60,466 nt of DNA. Origin: DATFLL01 sp035267785 (GTDB lineage: Bacteria > Pseudomonadota > Gammaproteobacteria > DATFLL01). How positions within the stretch are numbered: position 1 is the stretch's first letter; each line of letters opens with the position of its first letter. Under the pieces are notes generated by a model, which was not told the DNA's origin, searched no databases, and saw only the letters and a program-made list of their open reading frames with translations. This document shows, in pieces, positions 18,014-32,394 of the stretch. The translations under genes and the position numbers were made by a program. The DNA lies in NCBI GenBank assembly GCA_035267785.1, contig DATFLL010000043.1, positions 1 to 60,466 of the forward strand, written 5' to 3'.

Positions 18014-19024
18014 GATCTCCCGAAGGACCGCGGTGGCGTACGCGCCGGCGGTGAGCGCGAAGCTCAGCTGCAGGGTGTCGGGTTCGGGGACGGTCCAGGT
18101 CAGATCGTCGACGCGCAGGCGCAGGGCGCGGCGTTCCTGTTTCAGGCCGGCCTTGGCCAGCCCGTCGCACCAGGGCGCGTAGCCGGCGAGCGCGGCATCT
18201 TCGATGGTCAGGGCCTCGGCGTCGACCGGGCGCTCGCCCGCGCCCCACAGCGGGCCGCTGGGATGGATGTCGAATTGCGCGAGCCGCGCGGCGATCGTTT
18301 CGTCGGGCACATCGACACTGAAGTGGCTGCGCCGCCCATCGAGGATCATGACGTCACCTGCCAGAGCCTGGTCCCAGGTCCCGGCCTGCACACGCGCCGC
18401 CAATACCTGGTTGAACAGCCAGGCGCGCGCTGCGGACAGGTACAGCCCGCGGCGGTGGCGGTCGCGCACGCGCCGACCTTCGACGAGCATCGCCACCGCC
18501 TCCTCGACATTGCCCGCGCCGTGGCCGAATCGCTGTGGACCGAAGTAGTTCGGGACTCCGCGCTCGGCGATGGCATGCAGGCGCGCCTCGATCGCCTCCC
18601 TGTCGCCCGCGAGCGAGCGCAGCGTAATCGTGAAGCGATTGCCCCGCAGTGCGCCGCGCTGCAGCTTTCGGCCATGGCGTGCGTGCTCGAGCACGGACAC
18701 GTCGGGCAGTTCCAGCGCCGCCCAATCGGGTTCGGGACGGCCGGCCAGCCGGACGCTGAACCACTGGGTGGTCAGCGCCTGGCGGTCCTTCAGACCCGCG
18801 TAACCGACGTCGACCGGACGCACGCCCGCGAAGCGCGCCAGCCGGCGCGCCAGCCAGTCGGTATTGGTATTGCGCTTTTGCACATGCAGCAGGACGTGCT
18901 CGCCCGCCCCGCTCGGCTCGACCAGCGGCAGCTCGTCGACGACGAAATCTTCGGGACGGCTGCGCAGCACGCCGCGCGCGGGCGGCGTGCCGTGGGCACG
19001 CGCGAATGCGTCCGGATCGAACAC
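17996..19024 (-). CDS. truD: tRNA pseudouridine(13) synthase TruD
   Basis: Makes pseudouridine 13 in tRNA-Glu. The 342-residue protein has the TruD signature VGYAGLKDRQALTTQWFS with the catalytic Asp in GLKDR, plus an N-terminal RSRPEDFVVDELP and the NYFGPQRFG motif. The start is GTG at 19024. The last residues (VRGEG) and the stop are encoded by GTGAGGG words of the adjoining repeat, just after the family's usual end (GAYATAVLRE). It lies 14 bp downstream of ispF. Confidence 0.95.
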   Translation of the reverse strand: MFDPDAFARAHGTPPARGVLRSRPEDFVVDELPLVEPSGAGEHVLLHVQKRNTNTDWLARRLARFAGVRPVDVGYAGLKDRQALTTQWFSVRLAGRPEPDWAALELPDVSVLEHARHGRKLQRGALRGNRFTITLRSLAGDREAIEARLHAIAERGVPNYFGPQRFGHGAGNVEEAVAMLVEGRRVRDRHRRGLYLSAARAWLFNQVLAARVQAGTWDQALAGDVMILDGRRSHFSVDVPDETIAARLAQFDIHPSGPLWGAGERPVDAEALTIEDAALAGYAPWCDGLAKAGLKQERRALRLRVDDLTWTVPEPDTLQLSFALTAGAYATAVLREIVRGEG

Positions 19025-19038
19025 GGTTGGAGAGTGGC

Positions 19039-19506
19039 TTATTCGAGCAGGGCGACCGCGTGCGCCGCGATGCCCTCGCCGCGCCCGGTGTAACCCATGC
19101 CCTCGGTCGTGGTCGCCTTGATGTTGATGTGATCGAAGGGGATACCGAGGTCGTCGGCCAGATGGGTGCGCATGGTGATCACGTGCGATCCCAGGCGCGG
19201 GGCCTGCGCCACGACCGTGACATCGACGTTGCCGATGCGCAGTTTCTTCTCATGAATCATCGCCACCACCCGGCGCAGCAGCTCGCGGCTGTCGACGCCC
19301 TTGAATTCGGCTTTACTGTCGGGAAAGTGCCGGCCGATGTCGCCCAGGGCCGCGGCCCCGAGCAGGGCGTCGCACAGCGCGTGCACGAGCACGTCGCCGT
19401 CGGAGTGCGCCGCGAGTCCCTGGTCATGGGGGATCGTCACCCCGCCGAGAATCAGCGGCCGGCCGGCAACGAACCGGTGGGCGTCGAAACCGTGGCCTAT
19501 GCGCAT
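19039..19506 (-). CDS. ispF: 2-C-methyl-D-erythritol 2,4-cyclodiphosphate synthase
   Basis: Fifth enzyme of the MEP isoprenoid pathway. The 155-residue protein has GHGFDAHRF and AHSDGDVLVHALCDALLGA with the Zn-binding Asp and His residues, and the C-terminal KATTTEGMGYTGRGEGIAAHAV. I start at the ATG at 19506, which overlaps the ispD end by 10 nt. A longer in-frame extension upstream is just ispD sequence read in another frame. Confidence 0.96.
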   Translation of the reverse strand: MRIGHGFDAHRFVAGRPLILGGVTIPHDQGLAAHSDGDVLVHALCDALLGAAALGDIGRHFPDSKAEFKGVDSRELLRRVVAMIHEKKLRIGNVDVTVVAQAPRLGSHVITMRTHLADDLGIPFDHINIKATTTEGMGYTGRGEGIAAHAVALLE

Positions 19507-20240
19507 GTCTCGTTCTCCTGCTCGCGAAGATAGATCTCCGCCAGGACCAGGTCCTGCGGATGGGTAATCTTGATGTTGTCGCCATGGCCGTGTACTACGC
19601 GCGGGGCCAGGCCGGCGCGTTCCATCGCCGCGGCCTCGTCGGTGACCAGCACCCCGTCGGCCAGCGCGGCCTGCAGCGCATCGCGCAGCTCGCCCAAGCG
19701 GAACATCTGCGGGGTCAGCGCCCGCCACAGACCGCTACGGTCCACGGTCTCGACGACATCGCCGTCATCGCGACAGCGCTTGAGGGTGTCACTGACGGGC
19801 AGGCCCAACAGACCTCCCACCGGATGATCAACCAGTGTATCCATCAATCCGGCCAGGTCTTCGCGGCGCAGACAGGGGCGCGCGGCATCGTGCACCAACA
19901 CCCAGTCCCGCCCGTCGGCCAGCTCGCCCAGACGCTCCAGGGCGTTGAGGACCGAATGGCAGCGCTGCGCACCGCCGATCACGGTGTGGACCGGTGCACC
20001 GACGCGCTGAGCCAGGCGATGTTCCAGGTCGTCCCAGTGGGGATCGTTCTCGGCCACGGCCACGACCAGTCCCTGGATACGCGGCTCGGCCATCAGGCGC
20101 GACAGCGTGTGCTCCAGGACGGTACAGCCCCGCAGGGCGAGATATTGCTTGGGGCGCAGGGCACCCATGCGCGAGCCCATGCCCGCGGCGGGGACCACCG
20201 CCCAGAAGCCGGGCGTCGTTGTATCCGCTCGTGACGACAT
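19497..20240 (-). CDS. ispD: 2-C-methyl-D-erythritol 4-phosphate cytidylyltransferase
   Basis: Third enzyme of the MEP pathway, forming CDP-methylerythritol. The 247-residue protein has the nucleotide-binding GSRMGALRPKQYLALRG near residue 21. The family signature VLVHDAARPCLR is at about 117, and VTDEAAAMERAG is near 205. It is followed by ispF with overlap and preceded by ftsB (54-bp gap), the common ftsB-ispD-ispF-truD order. Confidence 0.96.
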   Translation of the reverse strand: MSSRADTTTPGFWAVVPAAGMGSRMGALRPKQYLALRGCTVLEHTLSRLMAEPRIQGLVVAVAENDPHWDDLEHRLAQRVGAPVHTVIGGAQRCHSVLNALERLGELADGRDWVLVHDAARPCLRREDLAGLMDTLVDHPVGGLLGLPVSDTLKRCRDDGDVVETVDRSGLWRALTPQMFRLGELRDALQAALADGVLVTDEAAAMERAGLAPRVVHGHGDNIKITHPQDLVLAEIYLREQENETCA

Positions 20241-20294
20241 ATTCCGAAGATAAGGCCGAACGGCGCGGCGAGGACGAACTCCTCGGGCGGTCGG

Positions 20295-20591
20295 CTACGG
20301 TTGGCTGGCCTTCTTGTCGGGCTCTTCGACGATTTGATAGTAGGTCTCGCCCGGCTTGATCATGCCGAGCTCGCTGCGGGCGCGCTCCTCGATGGCCTCG
20401 CGCCCCCCTTTGAGGTCGCGTACCTCCGCCTCCAGGGCGTGATTGCGCTCGGCCAGGCGTTCGTTCTCACCACGCTGCTCGGCCACGCGCCGCTCCAGGC
20501 GCGAGACATTCGCCAATCCTCCACTGCTGAACCACAGGTCGTACTGCAGCACCAGCAGCAGGATGCCGAGAATGACGGCCAGGAACCTCAT
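20295..20591 (-). CDS. ftsB: Cell division protein FtsB
   Basis: Small bitopic divisome protein that forms the FtsQLB complex. The 98-residue protein has a short cytoplasmic start, one N-terminal membrane helix (FLAVILGILLLVLQYDLWF) and a periplasmic coiled coil (SRLERRVAEQRGENERLAERN). The typical tail motif RARSELGMIKPGETYYQIVE completes it. It lies 60 bp downstream of eno, the usual eno-ftsB-ispD context. Confidence 0.95.
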   Translation of the reverse strand: MRFLAVILGILLLVLQYDLWFSSGGLANVSRLERRVAEQRGENERLAERNHALEAEVRDLKGGREAIEERARSELGMIKPGETYYQIVEEPDKKASQP

Positions 20592-20651
20592 GTCAGCGAT
20601 CGACCTCCTCCTGCCCAGTCAAAAGTAGCAGGCTGTTAGTCGTGCGATACC

Positions 20652-21944
20652 TCAGTCTAAATGAACCAAGGCCTTGCGTCCCGGGAAAATCGCCGCCTCT
20701 CCCAGCTCCTCGGCGATACGCAGCAGCTGATTGTACTTGGCCACACGATCCGAGCGCGACATCGAACCCGTCTTGATCTGACCCACGCCGGTGGCCACTG
20801 CCAGGTCGGCGATGGTCGTGTCCTCAGTCTCGCCCGAGCGGTGGGAGATGACGGCGGTGTAACCGGCCTGGCGGGCCATGTCGATGGCGGCAAGCGTCTC
20901 GGTGAGTGTACCGATCTGGTTCACCTTGATGAGGATCGAATTGGCGACCCCCTTGTCGATCCCTTCCTGGAGAATCGTCGTATTGGTCACGAACAGATCG
21001 TCGCCGACCAGTTGGACCTGCTTGCCCAGGCGCTCGGTCAGGAGCTTCCAGCCGTCCCAATCGTCTTCGGCCATGCCGTCCTCGACGCTGACGATGGGAT
21101 AGCGCTCGACCCAGTCGGCCAGAAAGTCGACCAGCTCGGCCGAGGACAGCTGCTTGCCCTCGGAGGCCAGGTGATATTTGCCGTCCTTGTAGAACTCGGA
21201 GCTGGCCGCGTCGATGGCGATGGCAACGTCCTCGCCGGCCTTGTAGCCGGCCTTGTCGATCGCCTCCAGGATCACCTCGATAGCCGCTTCGTTGGAAGGC
21301 AGATCGGGCGCAAAACCGCCCTCGTCGCCCACGGCGGTGCTCATACCGCGACCGTGCAGCACCTTTTTCAGCGCATGGAACACCTCGGCCCCGTAGCGGA
21401 TAGCCTCGGCAACGTTGGGCGCGCCGATCGGCATGATCATGAATTCCTGCAGGTCGACGCTGTTGTCGGCGTGGGCGCCGCCATTGATGATATTCATCAT
21501 CGGCACCGGCAGGGTCGCGGCGTCGCTCCCTCCGAGGTGGCGATACAGTGACTGGCCATTGGCGGCGGCCACGGCGCGCGCGCAGGCCATGGACACCGCC
21601 AGGATCGCGTTGGCACCGAGCTTGTCCTTGTTCGCTGTGCCGTCGAGCTCGATCATGCGCGCGTCGACCTCGGCCTGCTTGGCGGCATCCATGCCCAGCA
21701 GCGCGTCGTGGATCTCGTTGTTGACGTGGCCCACGGCCTTTTGCACGCCCTTGCCGCCGAAGCGGGCCGGATCGTCGTCGCGCAGCTCGATGGCCTCGCG
21801 CGCCCCGGTCGAGGCGCCGGAGGGCACCGCCGCGCGCCCGCGCGCACCGCCGCGAAGCACAACATCGGCCTCGACAGTGGGATTACCGCGCGAATCGATG
21901 ATCTCGCGTCCACGGATATCAACGATCGTTGTACTTTCCGACAT
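20652..21944 (-). CDS. eno: Enolase
   Basis: Interconverts 2-phosphoglycerate and phosphoenolpyruvate. The 430-residue protein shows GNPTVEADV, the metal-ligand region VSVEDGMAEDDWDGW and the signature ILIKVNQIGTLTET. The SHRSGETEDTTIADLAV stretch near the C-terminus is also present. Length matches the family. It is separated from kdsA upstream by a 224-bp gap holding a 7-nt-word repeat. Confidence 0.98.
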   Translation of the reverse strand: MSESTTIVDIRGREIIDSRGNPTVEADVVLRGGARGRAAVPSGASTGAREAIELRDDDPARFGGKGVQKAVGHVNNEIHDALLGMDAAKQAEVDARMIELDGTANKDKLGANAILAVSMACARAVAAANGQSLYRHLGGSDAATLPVPMMNIINGGAHADNSVDLQEFMIMPIGAPNVAEAIRYGAEVFHALKKVLHGRGMSTAVGDEGGFAPDLPSNEAAIEVILEAIDKAGYKAGEDVAIAIDAASSEFYKDGKYHLASEGKQLSSAELVDFLADWVERYPIVSVEDGMAEDDWDGWKLLTERLGKQVQLVGDDLFVTNTTILQEGIDKGVANSILIKVNQIGTLTETLAAIDMARQAGYTAVISHRSGETEDTTIADLAVATGVGQIKTGSMSRSDRVAKYNQLLRIAEELGEAAIFPGRKALVHLD

Positions 21945-22001
21945 TCGTTCTCCAATCTACAACGTATCTAATTCAAGCGACGGGTCTTAAGGAGACTCCA
22001 G

Positions 22002-22166
22002 TTGGCAGTTTGCAGTCGGCAGTCGGCAGAAAGAAAAACCAATGCCTTTTTGCGCGTGGCCACCTGTCAGTGAACCCAACGTCCTCTACCAAGCCCCGCC
22101 CACATTACAAAGCACTTTCAAGAATATCTTGCTGCCAACTGCAAACTGATGACTGCCAACTGCCGA
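22002..22166. repeat. 7-nt-word inverted repeat between eno and kdsA (copy 2)
   Basis: The left arm, four words at 22002-22029, is A-B-C-C (A TTGGCAG, B TTTGCAG, C TCGGCAG, D TCATCAG-like). The right arm has five words on the opposite strand, 22166-22132: C-A-D-B-A. The loop is 102 nt, much longer than the 30-37 nt of other copies, and looks like it holds inserted sequence. The right arm ends 3 bp before the kdsA stop codon. Confidence 0.8.
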
Positions 22167-22168
22167 CG

Positions 22169-23001
22169 CTAGTCGGCGTCTTCAGGGAACCCGTCCTCTT
22201 TCACCCGCTCGTCGATCGCCTTGAGGGTGGCGAGCAGTGCCTCGAGCCGGTCGAGGGGCCACATGTTCGGCCCGTCGCTCGGGGCGTGTTCGGGGTCCGG
22301 GTGGGTCTCCATGAACAGGCCGGAGACGCCGGCCGCAACGGCCGCGCGTGCCAGCACGGGCACGAACTCGCGCTGGCCGCCGGAGCGGCTGCCCTGCCCG
22401 CCGGGCTGCTGGACCGAGTGGGTGGCGTCGTAGACCACCGGACAACCCGTGGCGCGCATGATGGCCAGGCCGCGCATGTCCGAGACCAGCGTATTGTAGC
22501 CGAAGGACACGCCACGCTCGCAGACCATGATCTGCTCGTTGCCCACGGCGCGCGCCTTGTCGACCACGTTCTGCATGTCCCAGGGCGCCAGGAACTGACC
22601 TTTCTTGATATTCACGGGCCGGCCCTGGCGGGCGACGTTCTGGATGAAATTGGTCTGGCGACACAGAAAGGCCGGCGTCTGCAGCACGTCGACGACTGCG
22701 GCGACCTCCCCGAGTGGCGTGTCCTCGTGCACGTCGGTCAGCACCGGCACCCCGACCTGCTCCTTGACCGCTGCCAGGATCCGCAGCCCCGCCTCCAGAC
22801 CCGGGCCGCGGAAGCTGTCGGTCGAGGTCCGATTGGCCTTGTCGAAAGACGACTTGTAGATGAAAGGCATGCCCAGGCGCGCGGTGATTTCCTTCAGTCG
22901 GCCCGCGGTGTCGACAGCGAGTTGCTCACTCTCGATGACGCAGGGACCGGCAATGAGAAACAGCGGCCGGTCCAGACCGACCTCGAAATCGCAAAGGCGC
23001 A

Positions 23002-23005
<4 letters not shown>
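22169..23005 (-). CDS. kdsA: 3-deoxy-8-phosphooctulonate (Kdo-8-P) synthase
   Basis: Condenses PEP with arabinose 5-phosphate to give Kdo-8-P for LPS core. The 278-residue protein has FLIAGPCVIESEQLA at the N-terminus, YKSSFDKANRTS, VLTDVHEDTPLGEVAAVVDVLQTPAFLCRQT (metal/PEP region) and VYDATHSVQQPGG. The start overlaps the pyrG stop (ATGA). The pyrG-kdsA-eno order is common in Gammaproteobacteria. Confidence 0.97.
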
Positions 23006-24651
<1,646 letters not shown>

Positions 24652-24740
24652 TAAGTCTTACAACGGTTGCGGTGGGATGGCGCGGCGCATGTCCAATCGC
24701 CGAACGGGTTGCCACATTTTCGTTGTTTTCGCGGCGGGAT

Positions 24741-26114
24741 TCAATCTCCAGCGTCGTTATCGGGTCCCGCTGCGCCTTCGGACACATCGGCAAGGCCAAT
24801 GCGCCACCCCGGTTCGTCGACCGACGCCGCGAAGGGCTCGCACAGACAATAGCCGACCACCTGCGCCAGGTCCTCCTCCACGTAGATCAGCGGCACACGC
24901 GCACGCTCCCAGGGCGGCACGCCCCACTCCTGCATCAGTTTCTTCAAGTCGTGATGATGGCCGCGGCCGACCGGGCGACACCGCTCGCCGCCGCGGCGAA
25001 ACCGCACCGTGATCGTGCGCCCCGCACAGGCCGCGGCGCTCAGACCCCCGCCCCGGACCGGCCCGACCGTCAACTCACGTTCCAGGCCCCTCAGGCTCAG
25101 CGCAGCGCTCAGGTCCCAGGCCACGGGCCCCTGACCCGGACACACGGCGGCCGGATGCAGGGCATAGAGCCGGTCGCGGTAGCGGCGCACCTGCGCCTCG
25201 CCGCCGCTGCCCCAGGCGACACACGGCTCGGCATCCGGACGAGCCTCGATGACCTCTTCCAAAATACGCTGCAGATGCGCGCTGTCGGGAACGGCCAATC
25301 CCCGCTCGTGCAGCCAGTGGCGAATGAGATTGCGGCGCCGCGCCGGGCTGAGCGGGTCCAGGGCCGTGATGCTGAGGCCGCCGTCCGGCGTGCCGGCGAG
25401 CGCCAGGTCGGCCTCAGCCAGTTCGACCAGCAGCTCGGCCGCCTCGGCCTGGTGGCGCGCGGCACGCGCCAGGGTATGCGCCGCACCCGGCCAATGTTCG
25501 GCCAGGCGCGGCAGGATTCGGTGGCGAAGCGCGTTGCGGGCCACACCCGTGTCGGCGTTGCTGGGATCGTCGACCCAGACCAGTCCGTACCGTTCGGCGT
25601 ATTCGCGCAGCTGGCCACGCGACCACTCCATCAGGGGCCGGCCCAGCCAGCCGCCCGCGAACGGCGCGCACAGCGGCATACCCGCCAGTCCCTTCGACCC
25701 GGCGCCCCGCAGCAACTGCAGAAGCAGCGTTTCGGCCTGGTCGTCCTGGTGATGGGCGGTCAGCAGTCCCTCGCCCGGGGCCAGGACCTGCGCCAGCGCC
25801 GCATAGCGGGCCCGGCGCGCCGCGGCCTCGGGGCTCTCCCCCGCCGCCGGCCGGGCGTCGACGCGCAGGATACGGCAGGGAATCGCCCAGTCGACGCACA
25901 CGCGCTCGCAGTGCGCGGCCCAGGCCTCGGCCTGCCCGTGCAGGCCGTGGTGCACGTGAACGGCGGCCAGCCGGCGGGCCGGGTTATCGAGGGCCTGTAC
26001 GAGGGTATGAAGCAGGACAGTGGAGTCCAATCCGCCGCTGAAAGCGACCCGGTAGCGGGAGGCAACGGGAAGCTCGTTCAGTGCACTGAGGACTCTTGCC
26101 GGGGTCAAGTCCAT
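24741..26114 (-). CDS. tilS: tRNA(Ile)-lysidine synthetase TilS
   Basis: Converts cytidine 34 of the tRNA-Ile CAU anticodon to lysidine, so it reads AUA. The 457-residue protein has the ATP-pyrophosphatase P-loop YRVAFSGGLDSTVLLHTL (S-G-G-x-D-S), then HVHHGLHG and LTAHHQDDQAETLLLQLLRG. The C-terminal TilS domain (KKLMQEWGVPPWERARVPLI) completes it. It lies 162 bp downstream of accA. Confidence 0.96.
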   Translation of the reverse strand: MDLTPARVLSALNELPVASRYRVAFSGGLDSTVLLHTLVQALDNPARRLAAVHVHHGLHGQAEAWAAHCERVCVDWAIPCRILRVDARPAAGESPEAAARRARYAALAQVLAPGEGLLTAHHQDDQAETLLLQLLRGAGSKGLAGMPLCAPFAGGWLGRPLMEWSRGQLREYAERYGLVWVDDPSNADTGVARNALRHRILPRLAEHWPGAAHTLARAARHQAEAAELLVELAEADLALAGTPDGGLSITALDPLSPARRRNLIRHWLHERGLAVPDSAHLQRILEEVIEARPDAEPCVAWGSGGEAQVRRYRDRLYALHPAAVCPGQGPVAWDLSAALSLRGLERELTVGPVRGGGLSAAACAGRTITVRFRRGGERCRPVGRGHHHDLKKLMQEWGVPPWERARVPLIYVEEDLAQVVGYCLCEPFAASVDEPGWRIGLADVSEGAAGPDNDAGD

Positions 26115-26276
26115 GGCGGCGCCTTGGCGGGCTGTTAGAAAACGTCGCGACCCGGAATCGTTCGGGAGGCAGATGCAAGGGCCCTTAGGTATGCACCGCG
26201 CAGCAACTCAGACATAGCACGAAGCGTGGCGGACAAGGCGACAGGGGCCGGCGTACAGTTGCCGTTCGCCGCCCGG
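26115..26276. other. tilS-accA spacer with possible repeat remnant
   Basis: 162 bp. It contains GCGGGCTGTTAGAAAACGTCG near 26127. Related strings occur at about 20630 (GCAGGCTGTTAG) and, more distantly, near 45345 (CCGCAAAACGTCG). This may be a worn dispersed repeat. No terminator with a U-tract was seen. Confidence 0.3.
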
Positions 26277-27239
26277 TCAGCCCTCGTCCTTGAACTGGCC
26301 GTAGAGCATCAGATGCTGATAGCGCTGCTCGAGCAGCTTGTCCAGGCCAACCTGGTCCAGGCGGTCGAGGGCTTCCACGAGCGCGTGCTTGAGGCGCTGG
26401 GCCATTGCGTCGGCGTCGCGGTGGGCACCGCCCAGCGGCTCGGGGATGACCTGGTCGATCAAGCCCAGTTCCTTGAGACGCGGGGAGGTGATACCCAGCG
26501 CCTCGGCTGCATCGGCGGCCTTGTCCGCGCTCTTCCACAGGATGGACGCGCAGCCCTCGGGCGAGATGACGGAGTAGGTACTGTACTGGAGCATCATGAC
26601 ACGGTCGCCCACGCCGATCGCCAGCGCGCCGCCGGAGCCGCCCTCCCCGATGACCGTGCAGACAACGGGCGTGCGCAGCTCGGACATGACGAACAGATTG
26701 CGGGCGATGGCCTCGCTCTGACCCCGCTCCTCGGCCCCCACCCCCGGATACGCACCCGGCGTATCGATGAACGTCAGCACGGGTACCTTGAACCGCTCGG
26801 CCAGCTGCATCAGGCGCATGGCCTTGCGATAGCCCTCGGGCCGCGGCATGCCGAAGTTGCGGTAAACCTTCTCTTTCGTGTCGCGACCCTTTTGCTGACC
26901 GATCACCATGACCGGGCGACCGTCCAGGCGAGCCAGTCCCCCGACGATGGCCGGGTCGTCGGCAAAGGCGCGATCGCCGTGCAGCTCCTGAAAATCGGTG
27001 AATATCCGCTCGATATAGTCCTGGGTGTAGGGACGCTGAGGGTGGCGGGCCAGCTGAGAGACCTGCCAGGAGCTCAGATTGGAGAAGATCGACTCGGTCA
27101 GCTCTCGGCTCTTGGCCTGCAGACGCGCAATCTCGTCGCCCAGGTTGATTTCCGAGTCCGTTCCGACGTAACGCAGCTCTTCGATCTTGGCCTCGAGCTC
27201 GGCGATGGGTTGTTCGAAATCGAGAAAATTCAGGTTCAT
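26277..27239 (-). CDS. accA: Acetyl-CoA carboxylase carboxyltransferase subunit alpha
   Basis: With AccD, transfers the carboxyl group from biotin to acetyl-CoA, the committed step of fatty acid synthesis. The 320-residue protein matches AccA throughout: NFLDFEQPIAELEAKIEELR, DRAFADDPAIVGGLARLDG, FIDTPGAYPGVGAEERGQSEAIARNL and GEGGSGGALAIGVGD. The ATG at 27239 is the family start. It follows dnaE with a 161-bp gap. Confidence 0.98.
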   Translation of the reverse strand: MNLNFLDFEQPIAELEAKIEELRYVGTDSEINLGDEIARLQAKSRELTESIFSNLSSWQVSQLARHPQRPYTQDYIERIFTDFQELHGDRAFADDPAIVGGLARLDGRPVMVIGQQKGRDTKEKVYRNFGMPRPEGYRKAMRLMQLAERFKVPVLTFIDTPGAYPGVGAEERGQSEAIARNLFVMSELRTPVVCTVIGEGGSGGALAIGVGDRVMMLQYSTYSVISPEGCASILWKSADKAADAAEALGITSPRLKELGLIDQVIPEPLGGAHRDADAMAQRLKHALVEALDRLDQVGLDKLLEQRYQHLMLYGQFKDEG

Positions 27240-27284
27240 AGAAGAGGCGACCCAGGGAGCGATGCCCGATTATTGAGGCCTGGC

Positions 27285-27313
27285 ATTATATAGAAACGCT
27301 AAGCATATGAATA
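27285..27313 (-). promoter_or_regulatory. Candidate accA promoter
   Basis: The minus strand has a perfect -10 TATAAT about 46 bp before the accA ATG, with a weak TATTCA at 17-nt spacing. An alternative, TTGCGA with TATGCT at 16 nt, lies just upstream. The spacer is AT-rich. accA may thus be transcribed apart from dnaE. Confidence 0.4.
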
Positions 27314-27400
27314 TACCAGAGATTCGCAATTGCCGCTGTAACATCGCTGTCCGCAGCCCCCGGGGCGCAGCCTCCGGCGGCCGCCCAGCCCGATACCCGC

Positions 27401-30871
<3,471 letters not shown>

Positions 30872-31418
30872 GGGCAAACGTTACGGCTTTGCCCGAGGGC
30901 TTTCAAGCTTGACAACCGCCCCTTCGGGGCGGAGTTGGCAGATGGCAGTTCGCAGTCGGCAGAAAGACGGGAGGGGTGAGACGGCACCTCTTCGTTCCCC
31001 TCGGCGCCGCCGAGCATCGCAGGTCGAGGAGGAACAGCCCGAAGGGTGGCCGCAGGGAGGCGGCCACTCGCCGGCGGGCCAGGGATGGCCCGTCCGGCGA
31101 GCCCGACGAGACCGAGAAGCGCAGGGTACCCGCGAAGCGGGCGGCGGCGCGGGGGCGCGCTTTCTTTGGTTCGTTTCTTTGTCGCGTGACAAAGAAATGA
31201 ACCCGCCTCAGCCGCGAAGCGGCGGGCGGAACCGTCTTTCGATCCCCTCACCCCAACCCCTCTCCCGGAGGGAGAGGGGCAACTCGGTGGCGTCGTGAGT
31301 ATCCGAGAGACGGCCTACCGCACCGAGGCGGTCACCTCACATCTGACGTTAGGCTCGTTCTGCCAACTGCCAACTGACGACTGCCAACTCGCCCGCGCGC
31401 GGGCGATCGCCTCACACC
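30872..31418. repeat. Composite repeat island between dnaE and rnhB (copy 3 of the 7-nt-word element, interrupted)
   Basis: This 547-bp gene-free stretch stacks several repeats. In order they are a 7-bp hairpin CCGCCCC-TTC-GGGGCGG (30916-30932) and a left arm of four TTGGCAG-type words (30935-30962). An 8-bp stem GTGGCCGC/GCGGCCAC follows at 31046-31067, then a perfect 10-bp stem TTTCTTTGTC/GACAAAGAAA at 31174-31197. Next is a C/T-rich palindrome of the CCCCTCTCCC/GGGAGAGGGG type (about 31257-31279). The right arm of TTGGCAG-type words (opposite strand, 31387-31360, A-D-A-A) and GTGAGGN words (opposite strand, 31429-31409) close it and overlap the rnhB end. The two arms are about 400 nt apart, as if other repeats inserted into the loop. 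Confidence 0.75.
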
Positions 31419-32039
31419 TCACACCTCACCCTCCAGGAGACGCCGCACCGGTGCGTATGATCGCCGGTGGATCGGCGTGACGCCGAGGGCGGCGAGGGCC
31501 TCGAGGTGCTGGCGGGACGGATAGCCCTTGTGGCGAGCCAGGCCGTAGCCCGGATATTCGGCATCCAGGGCGACCAGCTCGCGGTCGCGGCTGACCTTGG
31601 CGATGATCGAAGCGGCGCTGATGGCCGCCACCGTCGCATCGCCCTTGACCACGGCCTCGGCCGGACACGGCAGCTGCGGGCAGCGGTTGCCGTCGACCAG
31701 GGCGAATTCGGGAGCGGGAATGAGGGCGGCGACGGCCCGCTGCATGGCCAGCAGGCTGGCCTGGAGAATGTTGAGCCGGTCGATCTCCTCGACCTCGGCC
31801 CGACCCAGGGCCCAGGCCAGGGCCCGCTCCTGAATGATATCCGCCAAGACCTCACGCCGGGCCTCGGTCAGGGCCTTCGAGTCGGCGAGCCCCTCGATGG
31901 GACGCTCGGGGTCGAGGATCACCGCGCCAGCGACGACGGGCCCGGCCAGCGGTCCACGGCCGACTTCGTCGACACCGGCCACCAGGCGCAGCCCACGGTC
32001 GAATTCGAAGCCGACCTGCCCGTCCGATGTCTCGCCCAC
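31419..32039 (-). CDS. rnhB: Ribonuclease HII
   Basis: Cleaves RNA in RNA-DNA hybrids and removes single ribonucleotides. The 206-residue protein has VAGVDEVGRGPLAGPVVAGAV (catalytic Asp-Glu), ADSKALTEARRE and SIIAKVSRDRE. The HKGYPSRQHLEALAALG stretch is near the C-terminus. The start is GTG at 32039. The C-terminal GEV and the stop codon are encoded by GTGAGGT words of the adjoining repeat. It is divergent from gnnA, where the usual order would place lpxB immediately upstream in the same direction. Confidence 0.95.
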   Translation of the reverse strand: MGETSDGQVGFEFDRGLRLVAGVDEVGRGPLAGPVVAGAVILDPERPIEGLADSKALTEARREVLADIIQERALAWALGRAEVEEIDRLNILQASLLAMQRAVAALIPAPEFALVDGNRCPQLPCPAEAVVKGDATVAAISAASIIAKVSRDRELVALDAEYPGYGLARHKGYPSRQHLEALAALGVTPIHRRSYAPVRRLLEGEV

Positions 32040-32394
32040 GCCCGCTCCCCTCGTTGTTGTTCGTCTGTACCCGGTTCGACGCGCATCAGCGATCGCCGAT
32101 CGCAGTGGGCGTTCAGCTTAGCCGCCCGAGGCGCGCTTGTCATCCGCGCCGCTCCGCGCGCCAGCGTCGCACCGCTCGCACGCCGACACCGGGCGTTGAA
32201 TTAGCAGGCCGGGGGTGCGATCATAGCCCGCGCCGGACGGCGGCCTCCCGCCTCGACTCCGGCCCTTCTGCCCAGACCCACGTGTAATAACAACGGCGGG
32301 CGGCCAATGGAGACTGTCGCCGAAGGCGATGTTATTTGTTCACGGCCCGGCCGTCCCGGCGCCCGATGGGGACACCCCGCAAGCACCATACCTT
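32040..32394. promoter_or_regulatory. Divergent rnhB / gnnA intergenic region (355 bp)
   Basis: No gene seen. A weak plus-strand promoter candidate is TTGAAT at 32196 with GATCAT at 32219 (17-nt spacing). A small hairpin TCGCC-GAA-GGCGA (32317-32329), followed by a T-rich run, lies just before gnnA and could be an attenuator. No 7-nt-word repeats occur here, unlike the other end of the gnnA-gnnB-lpxB segment. Confidence 0.3.

Noticed and set aside
31174..31197. Perfect 10-bp stem as an insertion-sequence terminal repeat
   Set aside because: No transposase, paired terminus or target duplication is present. It looks like a stand-alone intergenic palindrome.
30976..31480. Short open frames within the dnaE-rnhB gap as possible genes
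   Set aside because: They are translations of repeat palindromes (Arg/Pro/Ala-rich, no start context) and match the repeats, not a protein family.
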